Notes under the pieces: model-generated
Told to the model about the DNA's origin: nothing
Databases searched by the model: none
The model's input: only the letters and a program-made list of their open reading frames with translations
In this document: one piece after another, positions 1 to 11,239 of the stretch
Layout of the letters: every line of letters starts with the position of its first letter
How positions within the stretch are numbered: position 1 is the first letter of the stretch
Translations under genes and position numbers: made by a program
Source: Candidatus Rokubacteria bacterium 13_2_20CM_69_15_1
GTDB lineage: Bacteria; Methylomirabilota; Methylomirabilia; Rokubacteriales; CSP1-6
Length of the DNA stretch: 45,477 bases
Reading direction: 5' to 3'
Assembly (NCBI GenBank): GCA_001914535.1
Contig: MNCR01000014.1
Span: 1 to 45,477, forward strand

Positions 1-310
1 TCCCGTCGAACACCAGCGCGCTCCCGTACCGCCCCGCCGTCGTCCACGTCGCCCCGTTGAGCGTCCCCGTGTTGCCGTTCCCCGACGCGTCCGCGACCGT
101 CGTCCCGCTCCCCTCGTTGAACGCGTACGCCGCCACCAGCCCCGTCTGCGCGCGCGCGGGCGAGTTCCCGACCAGCACCGTTGCGACGCCCAGGACCAGC
201 CATGCGAACCGTCGACGTCGGGCAGCGGCTCGAGTGCGCTGCGCATGCCCGGCAGCGAGCGCGGCCAAGCGAATGCGGCGCGCGACTCCCGCACCAGGTT
301 CTCGCGTCAT
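1..310 (-). CDS. LamG/concanavalin A-like domain secreted protein, 5' part only (runs off left edge)
   Basis: Minus-strand reading from ATG at 310 gives MTREPGAGVARRIRLAALAAGHAQRTRAAARRRRFAWLVLGVATVLVGNSPARAQTGLVAAYAFNEGSGTTVADASGNGNTGTLNGATWTTAGRYGSALVFDG; signal-peptide-like N-terminus, then the typical LamG start 'GLVAAYAFNEGSGTTVADASGNGNTGTLNGATW'. Not in the supplied ORF track. Confidence 0.85.
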   Translation of the reverse strand, partial: MTREPGAGVARRIRLAALAAGHAQRTRAAARRRRFAWLVLGVATVLVGNSPARAQTGLVAAYAFNEGSGTTVADASGNGNTGTLNGATWTTAGRYGSALVFDG

Positions 311-674
311 CTTAGTCGCCGCCGCGGTCACTCTCACGCTCATCACGCTCGCTCGCTCGCATCAGCCCTGTCGGCTCCGGGCCGTGGTGCGCGAGCGTAG
401 GCTGAGACGCGCGACATTGCAATCAAATCCTCGGCCGATTTCCGGATTTGCAGCGTGATTTCGGCAACAGTGCAACGGCGTGCGCGCAAACTTTTGCATA
501 GTCGTGGCGTATCGCGGCCGGCTCAAAAAGAGAAACACGCGAAGAATCGACCAATTGCCTCGCGCGGGCTTCGGCTTGTCGGCATCCACGTGGAGGCGTA
601 TACTCGGCGGCCGAACCCGCGCAAGAGTCGGGTGAGATATCGCCAGCTGCCATCCTCAACGAGGAGGACCGTTC

Positions 675-2087
675 ATGGCTCAGACCCGTCGCACGTTCCT
701 GAAGACTGCAGTCGCGGGAGCCGCCAGCGCGCTCGGCATACCGGCGACGCCGCACGCCGCGGACGCGAAGTTGACCGTCTGGTGGAACAAGGGCTACTAC
801 CCCGAAGAAGACGCCGCGATGCAGAAGATCGTGAAGGAGTTCGAGGCGACGCACAAGGCCGAGGTCGACCTCTCCTTCACCGCGCAGGAGGACCTGCTCA
901 AGAAGATCACGGCCTCGCTCATCGCGCATCGTGTGCCCGACGTCGCCTTCTGTTTCTACAACGACTGGCAAGTCGTTCCCAAATTCGGCTGGGACAATCA
1001 GCTCGCCGACGTGTCCGACGTCATCCAGGCGCTCAGGCCCCGCTACAACGAGAAGCTGCTGCCGGTCGCCTACGTCACGAACGGCAAGACGAAGAAGCGG
1101 GCGTACTACGGCGTGCCGATCGAGGCCCAGACGATGCACATCCATTACTGGCGCGACCTGCTGCGCGAGGTCGGCATGGCGGACGACCCGGCCAAGATTC
1201 CGATGAAGTGGGACGAGTACTGGAACTACTGGAAGAAGGCGCAGGACGCCCTCCGGAAGAAGGACCCCGCGAAGTACGGCAAGCTCTACGGCATCGGCAT
1301 GACCGAGTCCACGCGGGCCAGCGACACGCTCTACAACTTCGAGATGGCGCTGCTCTCGTTCAACGGCGAGACGGTGGACAAGGACGGCAAGGTCGTCGCC
1401 GACGCGCCGAGGAATCACGAGGCGATCGTCAAGACGCTCACGTGGTTCGGTGAGCTCTTCACGTCCGGCTACGTCCCGCCCGACGCCACCAACTGGACGG
1501 ACGGCGACAACAACGCGGGCTTCCACAGCCGCACGATCGTGATGACGCCGAACCCGTCGCAGTCGATCCCCGCGGCCCAGTTCTTCAACAAGGACGACGC
1601 CGAGAAGAAGAACTACTTCGACAACATGGCGACGATCGAGTGGCCGGACGGCCCCGACGGCAAGAAGGCCCGATACCTCTCGGCCGTGAAGACGATCGTC
1701 GTTCCCAAGGACGCGAAGAACCCGACGCTGGCCAAGGAGTTCATCAAGTTCGTCGTCGAGAAGAACCGCTTCAGCGAATACATCAAGGCGGCGAATGGCC
1801 GCTGGTTCCCCGCGTTCAACGACGTGGCCGCCGACCCGTTCTGGCGCACGGGGCACAAGGGCCCCAAGGGCCAGAAGGACATGCACGTCCCCGTGGCGAC
1901 CACGATCTTCCTGGACCGCGAGAACAAGGTGTTCGAGCACTACAAGAACCCCGCGTTCTCCCAGCTCTACGACGAGAACGTCTGGGGTAAGGCGATGGCG
2001 CGGATCGCCATCGACAAGTGGCCGGCCGAGAAGGCCGCCGACGAGGCGATCGAGCGCATGAAGGCGATCTTCGCCGGCTACAAGTAA
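675..2087 (+). CDS. ABC transporter extracellular solute-binding protein (sugar type), Tat-like signal
   Basis: 470 aa; N-terminus MAQTRRTFLKTAVAGAASALG (twin-arginine motif) then LTVWWNKGYYPEEDAAMQKIVKEFEATH; RBS-like gaggagg upstream; followed by two permeases. Confidence 0.9.
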   Translation: MAQTRRTFLKTAVAGAASALGIPATPHAADAKLTVWWNKGYYPEEDAAMQKIVKEFEATHKAEVDLSFTAQEDLLKKITASLIAHRVPDVAFCFYNDWQVVPKFGWDNQLADVSDVIQALRPRYNEKLLPVAYVTNGKTKKRAYYGVPIEAQTMHIHYWRDLLREVGMADDPAKIPMKWDEYWNYWKKAQDALRKKDPAKYGKLYGIGMTESTRASDTLYNFEMALLSFNGETVDKDGKVVADAPRNHEAIVKTLTWFGELFTSGYVPPDATNWTDGDNNAGFHSRTIVMTPNPSQSIPAAQFFNKDDAEKKNYFDNMATIEWPDGPDGKKARYLSAVKTIVVPKDAKNPTLAKEFIKFVVEKNRFSEYIKAANGRWFPAFNDVAADPFWRTGHKGPKGQKDMHVPVATTIFLDRENKVFEHYKNPAFSQLYDENVWGKAMARIAIDKWPAEKAADEAIERMKAIFAGYK

Positions 2088-2097
2088 GCCCGCCCCG

Positions 2098-2970
2098 ATG
2101 AGCGCCCCGACGCGCGACGGAGGCCCGAGAGCGCCGTCGCGCGCCGCGCGGCTGCTCCGCTCTCGCACCACGCACGGCTTCTTCTTCACGGCGCCGCTCC
2201 TCGTCCTCTTCGCGGCGTTCGTGATCTACCCGATGGCGTTCGGGATCTATTACGCCCTCGACGCCGACAGCTACCGCGCGCTCTTCTCGGACCCGACCTT
2301 CCGGCAGACCGTCGTCAACACGCTCTGGTACGTCGGCTTCGCCGTCAACCTGAAGCTCGTCCTGGCGCTCCTCCTCTCGGGGATCCTCGACTTCCCGTTC
2401 GTGTGGATCCGGGTCCTGGCCGCGCTGTTCCTGATCCCCTGGGCCGTCCCCGCGCTGCCCGGCATTCTCTCGTTCCGGTGGATGCTCAACTCGCAGTGGG
2501 GCATCTTCAACCATCTGCTCTCGAAGTTCGGCCTCGCCTCGGTGCCATGGCTCGCCCAGCACGACACCGCGCTCGGCGCCGTGATGATCTTCCACATCTG
2601 GAAGTACCTGCCCTTCTGGACGATCATCTTCCTGGCGGGGCGCCGCGCGATTCCGAACGAGCTCTACGAGGCGACCGCGATCGACGGCGCCTCGCCGGTG
2701 CAGAACTTCTTCTACGTGACGTTCCCGCTGCTCCGGAACCTCTATCTGATCTGCACGCTGCTCTCGATGGTCTTCACGCTCGGCGACTTCACGGTGCCCT
2801 GGCTCATGACGGGCGGTGCCCCGGGCGACTCGACCCACGTGCTGGCGACCCTCGCGTACCGCTACACGTTCGCGATGGGGCGGCTCGAGTGGGGACTGGC
2901 CACCTTCGCGGTGGCCCTGCCCGTGACGCTCGGCTTCATCGGCCTGTTGCTCCGGTGGGTGAAGATTTGA
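2098..2970 (+). CDS. Sugar ABC transporter permease (MalF-like)
   Basis: 290 aa membrane protein with EAA-loop-like 'ELYEATAIDGASPVQNFFYVTFPLL'. Confidence 0.92.
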   Translation: MSAPTRDGGPRAPSRAARLLRSRTTHGFFFTAPLLVLFAAFVIYPMAFGIYYALDADSYRALFSDPTFRQTVVNTLWYVGFAVNLKLVLALLLSGILDFPFVWIRVLAALFLIPWAVPALPGILSFRWMLNSQWGIFNHLLSKFGLASVPWLAQHDTALGAVMIFHIWKYLPFWTIIFLAGRRAIPNELYEATAIDGASPVQNFFYVTFPLLRNLYLICTLLSMVFTLGDFTVPWLMTGGAPGDSTHVLATLAYRYTFAMGRLEWGLATFAVALPVTLGFIGLLLRWVKI

Positions 2971-3824
2971 GCGCGCCCGGCCGGCGGAAACGGCGCGGCC
3001 TCCACATCGGGCTCTCCCTGGTCGCGATCGTGCTCCTCGGCTGGACGCTCTTCCCCGTCTACTACATGCTGCTGCTCTCGTTCACCAGGACGGACGACCT
3101 GTTCCAGCCCGGCTTCTACGTCGACCACCCGACCGTGAAGAACTACACGTACACGATGGGGCAGGAGAACCCCTTCGTCCGCTACTTCTGGCATCAGATC
3201 GGGAACAGCCTCGTCGTGGCCCTCTGGGCCATGGCGCTCGTCGCGGCCGTCGCCGCGCTGGGCTCGTTCGCGATGGCCCGGATGAAGTTCCGCTTCCGCC
3301 GCTTCGTGTCGGGGTTGACGCTCTTCACCTACGTCATCCCCTCGTCGTTCCTCGCGATCCCGTTCTTCAAGATGATGGCCGACTACGACCTGATCGACAC
3401 GAAGCTGTCCCTCATCCTCGCCATGACGACGTTCGCGTCGCCCTACGCCCTCTGGGTGCTGTCCGATTACGCGCGCTCGCTGCCGCCCGAGATCGAGGAG
3501 GCCGGCGCGATCGACGGCGCCGGGACGCTCGCCACGTTCTTCCACCTCTACCTTCCGCTGATCCGCCCGCCGCTGATCGCGATCGGGACCTACGCCTTCC
3601 TCTACGCCTGGAACGAGTACCTGTACGCCCTGCTCTTGCTGACGGGTGAGCCGCGCGTCACGCTGCCGGTGGCGATGTCGAATTTCCTGACGACCGACAA
3701 CGCGCCCTGGAACCTCCTGATGGCCGTCTCGACCGTGTACGCGATCCCCCCGGTCGTCCTCTACTACTGCTTCAAGCGCTATCTCGTCAGCGGCCTCGTC
3801 TCGGGCGCCGTCTCGGGCACGTGA
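2967..3824 (+). CDS. Carbohydrate ABC transporter permease (MalG-like)
   Basis: C-terminal part of ORF 2403..3824; probable TTG start at 2967 overlapping the upstream stop (TTGA); 'EIEEAGAIDGAGTLATFFHLYLPLIRPPL' EAA loop. Confidence 0.9.
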   Translation: MSAPGRRKRRGLHIGLSLVAIVLLGWTLFPVYYMLLLSFTRTDDLFQPGFYVDHPTVKNYTYTMGQENPFVRYFWHQIGNSLVVALWAMALVAAVAALGSFAMARMKFRFRRFVSGLTLFTYVIPSSFLAIPFFKMMADYDLIDTKLSLILAMTTFASPYALWVLSDYARSLPPEIEEAGAIDGAGTLATFFHLYLPLIRPPLIAIGTYAFLYAWNEYLYALLLLTGEPRVTLPVAMSNFLTTDNAPWNLLMAVSTVYAIPPVVLYYCFKRYLVSGLVSGAVSGT

Positions 3825-3877
3825 TCCGCACGCGCCGGCGTGTGAGCGGGATTCCGACCCCGGGCTGGTGACGGCGA

Positions 3878-5104
3878 TCACTGCAGGCGGTAGGCGACGA
3901 GGTCTCGAACTTGAAGGCCCGAATCCAATCGCTCACGGATCCGAACGGGATTTTTGAGCTCGGGAGCGTACCATTCTTCATAGCGAATCGCCGTCGTCCG
4001 CGTGTTTCGGTAAGCAATCTTGAGCGTCCGAAACGTGCCGGCCGGCACCCCGACTGTCTCCTCACCCTCGACGGAGACGGTGTCCTCCCACTCGGTGGTC
4101 CGGCGATCGACGGGTCTGTCTTCGCGAAACGCCTGCTCCCATATCTTTCCTACCTCGAGCGGCCACACGTACCGGATTCTCGACGGAGAGTGCTGCCTGA
4201 CCACCGCCCCGTTCACGGTCTCGCGCGTGTGGGCAAGATCGGCTGTTCGATAGAAAATTTCTCGCGTCCCTTGCTTGATCACGTAGTGGGAGACGCCTTC
4301 GACCATTTCTTCACGGTCGACCGACCAGACATACATCCCGTTCCCTGTGGGACTCTGAAGGCAGAAGGTCCACGTGTCACCCGGCTTCCAGACGGGCACC
4401 GGCACCGGTATCGCAGCAACCGCCGAACGCGAAGTCGGTTTCTCCGCCGCGAGCGCTCCCGCGCTGTCCCTGGGGTCCCTGGAGTCGAGCGGGATCGACT
4501 CCTCGATTCCAGCCAGCAGCGGTGCGCTGTCAGGAAAGCGCGCGATGAGGTTCGCAATCTCGTCAGCGGGCAGGCGATGGCCCGGCGCAAGCGCGCCGCC
4601 GCACGCGATGACTCCCTGGGCCCGACGGAGATGGGTGACCATCGTTCGCACCGCCTCCGTCTCACTCATGCCTCGAACGCGCATCAGGATCTCGACGGCT
4701 TTCGCGTTGGCGTCGAGTTCGCGCAGTTCCTGTGCCCGCTGAAGCTCTGCCATTGACGGCCCGGACATCGGCTCATGTCCCAGGACGTAATGCGCCAGCT
4801 CGTGGGCCACGAGCGCGGTCGGAGTGCCCGAACCGAGCGTTCGCGCGTTGAGGTAGAAGTTCCCCTGGCGATATCGCCCACCGATCCCCAGGTTGGTCGC
4901 CGGCTCGATGGTGACGCGAATCTGAGGCAGGTTGTAGGCCGTCGCCGTCCCATCGGCGAAGTGCTGAACGTCGGCGACCGTGTCCTGCTCCTGCGGTGTC
5001 AGGGTGGCGCAGCCGACGACAATGATGACCAATGCCGCGACCACGAATCCGTGACGCCTTCTGAGCGCGCCGATCGACGAGGGCGGGGCGGCGAAAGACA
5101 TCAC
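3878..5104 (-). CDS. Lipoprotein-like zinc metallopeptidase (M48-like) with extra C-terminal domain
   Basis: 408 aa; lipobox-like VVGCATL, HELAHYVLGHE zinc motif, downstream ELDANAKAVEIL; second domain starts about PVWKPGDTWTFCLQ. Confidence 0.75.
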   Translation of the reverse strand: MMSFAAPPSSIGALRRRHGFVVAALVIIVVGCATLTPQEQDTVADVQHFADGTATAYNLPQIRVTIEPATNLGIGGRYRQGNFYLNARTLGSGTPTALVAHELAHYVLGHEPMSGPSMAELQRAQELRELDANAKAVEILMRVRGMSETEAVRTMVTHLRRAQGVIACGGALAPGHRLPADEIANLIARFPDSAPLLAGIEESIPLDSRDPRDSAGALAAEKPTSRSAVAAIPVPVPVWKPGDTWTFCLQSPTGNGMYVWSVDREEMVEGVSHYVIKQGTREIFYRTADLAHTRETVNGAVVRQHSPSRIRYVWPLEVGKIWEQAFREDRPVDRRTTEWEDTVSVEGEETVGVPAGTFRTLKIAYRNTRTTAIRYEEWYAPELKNPVRIRERLDSGLQVRDLVAYRLQ

Positions 5105-5299
5105 GTGCTCCTTCGCGCGACGGCGATCAGGGCAGAGGGCGCGACCGCCACGTCAGTCGTCGCTGGGCGGGAGACTACGTCATCGGGCGTTCTCGCACAA
5201 GGGCGGTCGCGCAGGCCTCCCTCTCGGGCCCGGACTTGCTCGCCGGCGAGTTCGAGCGTAGCCTAGGGCTGGCAACAAGCGCACGCTCACTCGTCGTAA

Positions 5300-7113
<1,814 letters not shown>

Positions 7114-7162
7114 GGCGAGCCACCCGTCCCTCGCCCACGTCGGCGGGCCCCACGGCGGGGCT

Positions 7163-7348
7163 TCAGCGGGGGGACGACTGCCGGTTCTGCTCGAAGCGTT
7201 CCCGCAGCTCGCGGAGAGCGAGGAAGGTCGCAGCGTCGATAGCCTCGTCCTTCCTCAGGATGCGGACCATCGCGACGAAGCCAGCGACCACAATCGCCGC
7301 CACCAGTCCGAGCACGCCGAGGAGAACCCAGTGCGTGAGATCCATCAC
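7163..7348 (-). CDS. Small single-TM membrane protein (hypothetical)
   Basis: 61 aa MMDLTHWVLLGVLGLVAAIVVAGFVAMVRILRKDEAIDAATFLALRELRERFEQNRQSSPR; one hydrophobic segment plus charged tail. Confidence 0.5.
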   Translation of the reverse strand: MMDLTHWVLLGVLGLVAAIVVAGFVAMVRILRKDEAIDAATFLALRELRERFEQNRQSSPR

Positions 7349-7474
7349 TCGCCCTCCGTGGACTTATTGAACCAGGCGGCCCCGCTCTGGTCAACGTGCG
7401 AGGTCGGATACACGCGACCGTGGCCCCGGCACCGATCGGGCGACCGAGGTTCCCACCAAAGGGCCGACGTGGCC

Positions 7475-8905
7475 TCAGTCCTCGAGGCCGCCGGGGTCGA
7501 TCCCGTGCTCGACGAGCTTCTTCCGTAGCGTGTTGCGGTTGATGCCGAGGATCTGCGCCGCGCGCACCTGGTTGCCGCCCGTCTCGCGCAGGACCGCGCG
7601 CAGGAGCGGCTTCTCGACGAGGCCGAGGATCAACGCGTAGAGGTTGGCGCTCGCCTGCTCGCGGAGGCCGCGGACGCACTCGACCAGCTTGCGCTCGATG
7701 ATCTCCTCGAGCGTCGCGTCTCCGGCGACCGACGTCGCCGCCGACACGGGCCCGATCGGCAGGTGCTCGGGCAGGATCACGCCGCTCGTGGCCATGACCA
7801 TCGCGCGCTGGATGACGTTCTCCAGCTCACGGACGTTCCCGGGCCAGTCGTGGCCGACCAGACGGTCGAGCGCCTCGGGGGCCGCGCCCCGCTCGCCGAG
7901 GTCGCCCGCGTACTTCGAGAGGAAGTGTTCGACGAGCAGGGGGATGTCGCGCCGCCGCTCGCGGAGCGGCGGGAGGTGGACGGTCACGACGTTCAGGCGG
8001 TAGTACAGATCCTCGCGGAAGCGTCCCTCCCGCATGAGCGCTTCGAGGTCGCGGTTGGTCGCCGCGAGCACGCGCGCGTCGATGCGGATCGAGTCGGTCC
8101 CGCCCACGCGCTCGATCGTGCGCTCCTGGAGCGATCGCAGCAGCTTCGTCTGGAGGTCGACGGGCATGTCGCCGATCTCGTCGAGGTAGAGCGTTCCCCC
8201 GTGCGCCAGCTCGAGCCTGCCGAGCTTCCGCTCTTTCGCGTCCGTGAATGCGCCGCGCTCGTGCCCGAACATCTCGGACTCGAGGAGGGGCCCCGGGATC
8301 GCGGCGCAGGACACGGCCACGAACGGCCGCCCGGCCCGCCGGCTGTAGTGGTGGATCGCGCGTGCGACCAGCTCCTTGCCGGTGCCCGACTCGCCGCGGA
8401 GCAGCACGGTGACGTCGCGCGAGGCGACGCGGCCGATCGTCTTGTAGACGTCCTGCATGCGCGGGTGCCGGCCGATCAGAGCGCCGAACTCCCAGACCTC
8501 CTGGAGCCCGCTCTTGAGCTGGATCACCTCCTGCGTGAGCCGGCGCGCGGCCAGGGCCCGCTCGGCGAGGAGCACGACCTCGTCGAGGTCGAAGGGCTTT
8601 GCGAGGTAGTCATAGGCGCCGCGTTGCATGGCCTGGATCGCGGTGTCCATCGTGCCGTGGGCCGTTATCACCACCACGGTCGCGTCGGCGCGGATCTCAC
8701 GGATTCGCGCGAGCGCGGCCAGGCCGTCCACGCCCGGCATCCGCACGTCGAGGAAGACGAGGTCGAAGGGCTCGGCCTCGAACTCCTGGATCGCGCCGGG
8801 GCCGTCCTTGACCGAGGTGACCTCGTACCCCGCCTGCCTGAGGCCCTTCTCGAGGACCCAGCGCAGGCTGTCTTCGTCGTCCGCGATCAGGACGCGGGCC
8901 GTCAT
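7475..8905 (-). CDS. Sigma-54-dependent response regulator, NtrC family
   Basis: 476 aa; receiver domain (VLIADDEDSLRWVL), AAA+ GESGTGKE and sigma-54-interaction motif GAFTDA, C-terminal Fis-type HTH GGNQVRAAQILGINRNTLRKKL. Confidence 0.95.
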   Translation of the reverse strand: MTARVLIADDEDSLRWVLEKGLRQAGYEVTSVKDGPGAIQEFEAEPFDLVFLDVRMPGVDGLAALARIREIRADATVVVITAHGTMDTAIQAMQRGAYDYLAKPFDLDEVVLLAERALAARRLTQEVIQLKSGLQEVWEFGALIGRHPRMQDVYKTIGRVASRDVTVLLRGESGTGKELVARAIHHYSRRAGRPFVAVSCAAIPGPLLESEMFGHERGAFTDAKERKLGRLELAHGGTLYLDEIGDMPVDLQTKLLRSLQERTIERVGGTDSIRIDARVLAATNRDLEALMREGRFREDLYYRLNVVTVHLPPLRERRRDIPLLVEHFLSKYAGDLGERGAAPEALDRLVGHDWPGNVRELENVIQRAMVMATSGVILPEHLPIGPVSAATSVAGDATLEEIIERKLVECVRGLREQASANLYALILGLVEKPLLRAVLRETGGNQVRAAQILGINRNTLRKKLVEHGIDPGGLED

Positions 8906-9000
8906 GGTATCGGGGTCCGCGAGGCCGGCATCAACCGTAGGTGGCCTGAGAAAGGCACGCTCAGCTCCGTTGTATCGGGGTCCGCGAGGCCGGGATCACT
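8906..9000. repeat. Dispersed intergenic repeat, copy 1 (65-bp unit plus truncated second unit)
   Basis: gtatcggggtccgcgaggccgg occurs at 8907-8928 and again at 8972-8993 (65-bp period); unit body is similar to the copies near 11105, 16755 and 32336. Confidence 0.8.
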
Positions 9001-9004
9001 CGGC

Positions 9005-10078
9005 TCATTTGGCAATCGGGAGGAAGCAGGTCACGACGGTGCCACGCCCCGCGTCGCTCTCCACCTGGATGGCGCCGCGGTGCTCCTCGAGGATCCGGTG
9101 GCAGACGGCGAGCCCGAGCCCGAGGCCCTTGTCTTTCGTGGTGAAGAACGGGTCGAAGATCCGCGAACGTACCTCCGCGGGGATCCCGGCGCCCTCGTCC
9201 ACCACCTTGGCCTCGACCATGCTCCGCTGTCCCACGCCGAGGTCGATCTTGCCGAAGAGGGGGTTGAGGCTCACGCGGGTCGTGAGCGTCAGCCGCCCGC
9301 CGGACGGCATGGCGTCGATCGCGTTGCGCACGAGGTTGTGAAACACCTGGACGAGCTGGTCCTCGTCGCCGAGGATCGGCGGCAGGCTCGGGTCGTAGCT
9401 CCGCACCAGCGCGACCTTGCGCTCGCGGCATGCTTCCTCGTGGAGCATCGCGATGCGCTCCAGGAGCTGGTGAAGGTTGAGCGGCACCAGGCGCAGCTGG
9501 ACGGGCCGCGCCAGGTCGAGCAGCATCTCGATGATCCGGTTCACGCGGTCGACCTCGGTGAGGAGCACGTCCGTGTACTCGGCGAGCCGCGTGTCGGCCC
9601 CGAGCTCACGCTTCAAGAGCTGGACGGCGCCCCGGATCGCGCCGAGCGGGTTTCGCACCTCGTGGGCGAGGCCGACCGCCATGCGGCCGGCGGCGGCGAG
9701 CGTCTCGCCGCGCCGCACCTCGGCCTCGAGCTGGCGGACCCTGGAGAGGTCGCGCAGCACGCCGACGGCGCCCTCGACGCTCCCGTCGCGCGCGAAGAGC
9801 GGCGCGGTGACGAGGCTCACGGGCACCCGCCGGTTCTCGCCCCGGTCCACGAACCCCTCCGCCTCCGAGCGGCTCTCTCCGGTGGAGACCGTCTCGCCGA
9901 GGCGGCGCACGACGGAGGTGTCGGGCGGAAAGACCTCCTTGAGGTAGCGGCCCTCCGCCCGACGCGCCGAGCGTTCGGTCAGGACCTCGGCGGCCGCGTT
10001 CCAGAAGACGATCCGCAGGCTCGTGTCGACGGCGATCACCGCGTCGGGCAGGCCGGCGAGGACGCCTTCGTAATTCAC
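9005..10078 (-). CDS. PAS-domain sensor histidine kinase (NtrB/AtoS-like)
   Basis: 357 aa; H-box GLAHEVRNPLGAIRGAVQLL, N-box VFHNLVRNAIDAM, G-boxes; GTG start overlaps tsaD stop (GTGA). Confidence 0.94.
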   Translation of the reverse strand: MNYEGVLAGLPDAVIAVDTSLRIVFWNAAAEVLTERSARRAEGRYLKEVFPPDTSVVRRLGETVSTGESRSEAEGFVDRGENRRVPVSLVTAPLFARDGSVEGAVGVLRDLSRVRQLEAEVRRGETLAAAGRMAVGLAHEVRNPLGAIRGAVQLLKRELGADTRLAEYTDVLLTEVDRVNRIIEMLLDLARPVQLRLVPLNLHQLLERIAMLHEEACRERKVALVRSYDPSLPPILGDEDQLVQVFHNLVRNAIDAMPSGGRLTLTTRVSLNPLFGKIDLGVGQRSMVEAKVVDEGAGIPAEVRSRIFDPFFTTKDKGLGLGLAVCHRILEEHRGAIQVESDAGRGTVVTCFLPIAK

Positions 10079-11079
10079 GGCGCGAGCGCCATATCGGGTT
10101 GGGCGTTCATGTGGAGCGGGGCGCGCTCGCCGGCCTGAAGCCGCGCCGTCCCCGCGGCCGTGATCATCGCTCCGTTGTCGGTGCAGAGCCGCGGCGGCGG
10201 CACATGGAGGGCGACCCCGTGCTCGGCGGCCTCGGCGGCGAGTCCCGCGCGCAGCGGTCCGTTCGCCGCGACGCCGCCCGTGAGGACCACACGCTTGACG
10301 CCCGTGCGGAGCGCCGCCTTCACGGTCTTACGCACGAGCATCTTCACGACCGCGGCCTGGAACGACGCGGCGATGTCGGCGACCTGTCCAGAGGAGAGCG
10401 GCGCGTGGCGCTTCACGTGGAGCGACACGGACGTCTTCAGGCCGCTGAACGAGAAGTCCGCGGCGCCGTCGGTCATCTGCGCGAGCGGGAACGTGATCGC
10501 CTTCGGATCGCCGGTCTGCGCCGCCCGCTCGAGGGCGGGCCCGCCGGGAAACGGGAGCCCGAGGAGCTTGGCGACCTTGTCGAAGGCCTCCCCCGCGGCG
10601 TCGTCGCGCGTCTGGCCGAGCAGCGCGTACGCGAGAGGTGCGCGGGCGTGGTAGAGGGCGGTGTGGCCGCCGGAGACGACGAGGGCGAGGAACGGGTGGA
10701 GGGGCGGATCGTCGGTGAGGAACGCGGCGTAGATGTGGCCCTCGAGGTGGTTGACGCCGACGAGCGGCTTGCCGTGCACATAGGCGAGGGACTTCGCCAG
10801 TGAGCACCCGACGAGGAGCGAGCCCACGAGCCCGGGGCCCTGGGTGACCGCGATGCCGTCGAGGTCTGGGAGCCTCACGCCCGCGTCGGCGAGCGCCCGC
10901 TCGACGACCGGCACGATCACCTCGAGGTGCCGCCGCGAGGCGAGCTCGGGGACGACACCGCCGTACGGGGCGTGGAGCGCGTCTTGCGAGGCGACGACGT
11001 TGGACAGGATCCGGCGGCCGTCGGTGAGGACCGCCGCCGCCGTCTCGTCGCACGAGCTCTCGATCCCCAGCACGATCAT
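10075..11079 (-). CDS. tsaD: tRNA N6-adenosine threonylcarbamoyltransferase TsaD
   Basis: MIVLGIESSCDETAAAV, VNHLEGHIYA, LVVSGGHTALY; ATG at 11079 preferred over the longer ORF start at 11103. Confidence 0.96.
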   Translation of the reverse strand: MIVLGIESSCDETAAAVLTDGRRILSNVVASQDALHAPYGGVVPELASRRHLEVIVPVVERALADAGVRLPDLDGIAVTQGPGLVGSLLVGCSLAKSLAYVHGKPLVGVNHLEGHIYAAFLTDDPPLHPFLALVVSGGHTALYHARAPLAYALLGQTRDDAAGEAFDKVAKLLGLPFPGGPALERAAQTGDPKAITFPLAQMTDGAADFSFSGLKTSVSLHVKRHAPLSSGQVADIAASFQAAVVKMLVRKTVKAALRTGVKRVVLTGGVAANGPLRAGLAAEAAEHGVALHVPPPRLCTDNGAMITAAGTARLQAGERAPLHMNAQPDMALAP

Positions 11080-11104
11080 CCCGGGCGTCTCTCCCGTCCA
11101 CACA

Positions 11105-11167
11105 CGCAGCCGAACGTGCCTCGCTCAGGCCACCCACGGTTCGCGCCGGCCTCGTGGACTCCGCTAC
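11105..11167. repeat. Dispersed intergenic repeat, copy 2 (opposite orientation)
   Basis: cgcagccgaacgtgcctcgctcaggccacccacggttcgcgccggcctcgtggactccgctac aligns without gaps to the reverse complement of copy 1 (about 51 of 63 identical by hand count). Confidence 0.8.
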
Positions 11168-11239
11168 AAATGCCAAGGGCGACGCGGGCCGAGTCCACTG
11201 CCCCGGCCCGCATCGCCCTCGAGAAGAAGCGGCCGAAGG

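Noticed and set aside
423-2189. 588-aa minus-strand ORF antisense to the solute-binding protein
   Set aside because: Low-complexity Arg/Val/Asp/Leu-rich translation typical of antisense frames in high-GC DNA; the plus-strand gene is clearly the real one.
7763-10138. 791-aa plus-strand ORF across the two-component genes
   Set aside because: Antisense shadow ORF of well-supported minus-strand genes; composition biased and no recognisable domain.
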